The translations under genes and the position numbers were made by a program. Below are positions 6,433 through 6,974 of a stretch of DNA of 6,974 nt, piece by piece. Each line of letters begins with the position of its first letter. Position 1 is the stretch's first letter. Source of the stretch: Chloroflexota bacterium (lineage in GTDB: Bacteria; Chloroflexota; Limnocylindria; Limnocylindrales; CSP1-4); NCBI GenBank assembly GCA_017882025.1, contig JADGQG010000106.1, forward strand, positions 1 through 6,974, in the 5' to 3' direction. The notes beneath the pieces are model-generated. The model was not told where the DNA came from. It was given only the letters and a program-made list of their open reading frames with translations, and did no database searches.

Positions 6433-6462
6433 TGGACCCGGACGCGAGCGGCGGACTAGGAT
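6433..6462 (+). promoter_or_regulatory. Promoter TGGACC-N18-TAGGAT for the lipoprotein gene, probably leaderless
   Basis: TGGACC (6433-6438), an 18-bp spacer and TAGGAT (6457-6462) form a plausible housekeeping promoter. Initiation about seven bases after the -10 would fall at 6469-6470, exactly at the ATG of the lipoprotein, which implies a leaderless transcript. If so, the in-frame ATG at 6461, inside the -10, cannot be the start. Confidence 0.45.
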
Positions 6463-6469
6463 GGCGCCG

Positions 6470-6974
6470 ATGCAGACCCGACGACGCTCCTGTCCCACCG
6501 ATGTTCGCGCCCTGGTCGTCCTCTTCGCGGCGACCGGCCTGTTGGCCGCCTGCACCGGCGCCGCGAGCCCTGCGACGGCACCCACCACCTCGAACCCCAG
6601 CCCGTCCACGTCCACCCCCGCCCAGACGCTCGCGGCCGTCACGCCGACTCCCAGCGCGACGCTCGCGGCCGTCACGCCGACTCCCAGCGCGACGCTCGCG
6701 GCCGTCACGCTGACTCCCGGCGCCGCCACGGTCGTGACGGTGGCATGGGGCAAGATCTGGGTCCAGGTGCCGTCGAGCTTCCCGCTCCCGTCCGACGCCG
6801 AGCCGGCGCAGCCTGCCGACCCGGTCGAGGGCCCTTCGAGCGGTGTCTTCACGACGAGCCTCGGCGTGGACAAGGCGGCCCAAGGCATCGAGGCCGGCCT
6901 CACGGCGGCCGGCTGGTCCCTCGGAGCGATGACCTCGGGCGAGGACGGCAGCCGTGACATCTCCGCGGTCGGCG
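6470..6974 (+). CDS. Lipoprotein with TLAAVTPTPSA repeats, C-terminus cut by window edge
   Basis: The frame is open for 168 codons to the right edge. Residues 1-28 form a lipoprotein signal peptide: MQTRRR, a hydrophobic core ALVVLFAATGLLAA, and the lipobox LAAC with Cys28 as the lipidation site. Residues 29-85 are a Ser/Thr/Pro/Ala-rich linker ending in three 11-residue repeats. A folded domain starts near residue 90 (TVAWGKIWVQVPSSFPLP) and includes GVFTTSLGVDKAAQGIEAGLTAAGWS, then SGEDGSRDISAVG. From memory it resembles uncharacterised Chloroflexota lipoproteins with a W-G-x-I-W ... FP segment; this is not a functional assignment. It is probably anchored on the outer face of the membrane. 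The start at 6470 fits a leaderless transcript; ATG 6461 is in frame and would add only three residues. The minus-strand frame over the same DNA lacks any such signal. Confidence 0.8.
   Translation, partial: MQTRRRSCPTDVRALVVLFAATGLLAACTGAASPATAPTTSNPSPSTSTPAQTLAAVTPTPSATLAAVTPTPSATLAAVTLTPGAATVVTVAWGKIWVQVPSSFPLPSDAEPAQPADPVEGPSSGVFTTSLGVDKAAQGIEAGLTAAGWSLGAMTSGEDGSRDISAVG
6626..6724 (+). repeat. Three tandem 33-bp repeats in the lipoprotein linker
   Basis: Units at 6626-6658, 6659-6691 and 6692-6724 each encode TLAAVTPTPSA. Units 1 and 2 are identical at the DNA level. Unit 3 differs by CCG to CTG, AGC to GGC and a silent GCG to GCC. The identity of the first two suggests recent duplication; the repeat lengthens the linker in frame by 11 residues per copy. 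Confidence 0.9.

Noticed and set aside
6199..6960. Minus-strand 253-codon frame opposite the lipoprotein
   Set aside because: It lacks a signal or family motif; the plus strand carries a lipobox, promoter and tandem repeats in frame.

Overview
The window is a GC-rich (roughly 70% by eye) bacterial chromosomal segment with strong third-position G/C preference. The style of the exported proteins (Pro/Thr-rich stalks, a lamin-tail domain, a lipoprotein with TPTPS-like repeats), short TAnnAT/TAGGAT -10 elements and a Gram-positive-type SOS box suggest a Chloroflexota member, perhaps one of the uncultured soil or freshwater lineages. That placement is inference; there is no rRNA or other marker here to fix it.

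Layout. (1) Positions 1-857, minus strand: an exported lamin-tail-domain protein with a signal peptide, followed by a long Pro-Thr dipeptide tail that runs off the left edge. (2) 858-1031: a divergent intergenic region with an 8-bp inverted repeat and a weak -10 candidate. (3) 1032-1748, plus strand: a 238-residue four-helix membrane protein of unknown function. (4) 1749-1797: a short convergent gap with overlapping inverted repeats. (5) 1798-6045, minus strand: a complete, unusually long (1415 aa) error-prone DNA polymerase III alpha subunit, DnaE2. (6) 6046-6469: the dnaE2 promoter with a near-perfect LexA/SOS box between its -35 and -10, then a divergent 41-codon ORF predicted to encode a single-helix membrane peptide, then a long GC-rich hairpin. 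(7) 6470-6974, plus strand: the N-terminal part of a lipoprotein, probably translated from a leaderless transcript, with three 11-residue tandem repeats, running off the right edge.

Functional reading. The core is a DNA-damage-inducible mutagenic polymerase gene. DnaE2 normally acts with ImuA and ImuB in translesion synthesis; neither partner is in this window, so dnaE2 looks monocistronic. The SOS box placement says it is repressed by LexA and switched on by damage. The 41-aa membrane ORF reading away from the same control region is the most speculative and most interesting item. Some known SOS regulons include very small membrane peptides, but here only position and coding statistics support a link. 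The lamin-tail protein, membrane protein and lipoprotein look like independent envelope genes. The DnaE2 itself has three disordered-looking insertions, the central one about 200 residues, while all catalytic aspartates and all expected PHP-domain metal ligands are kept.
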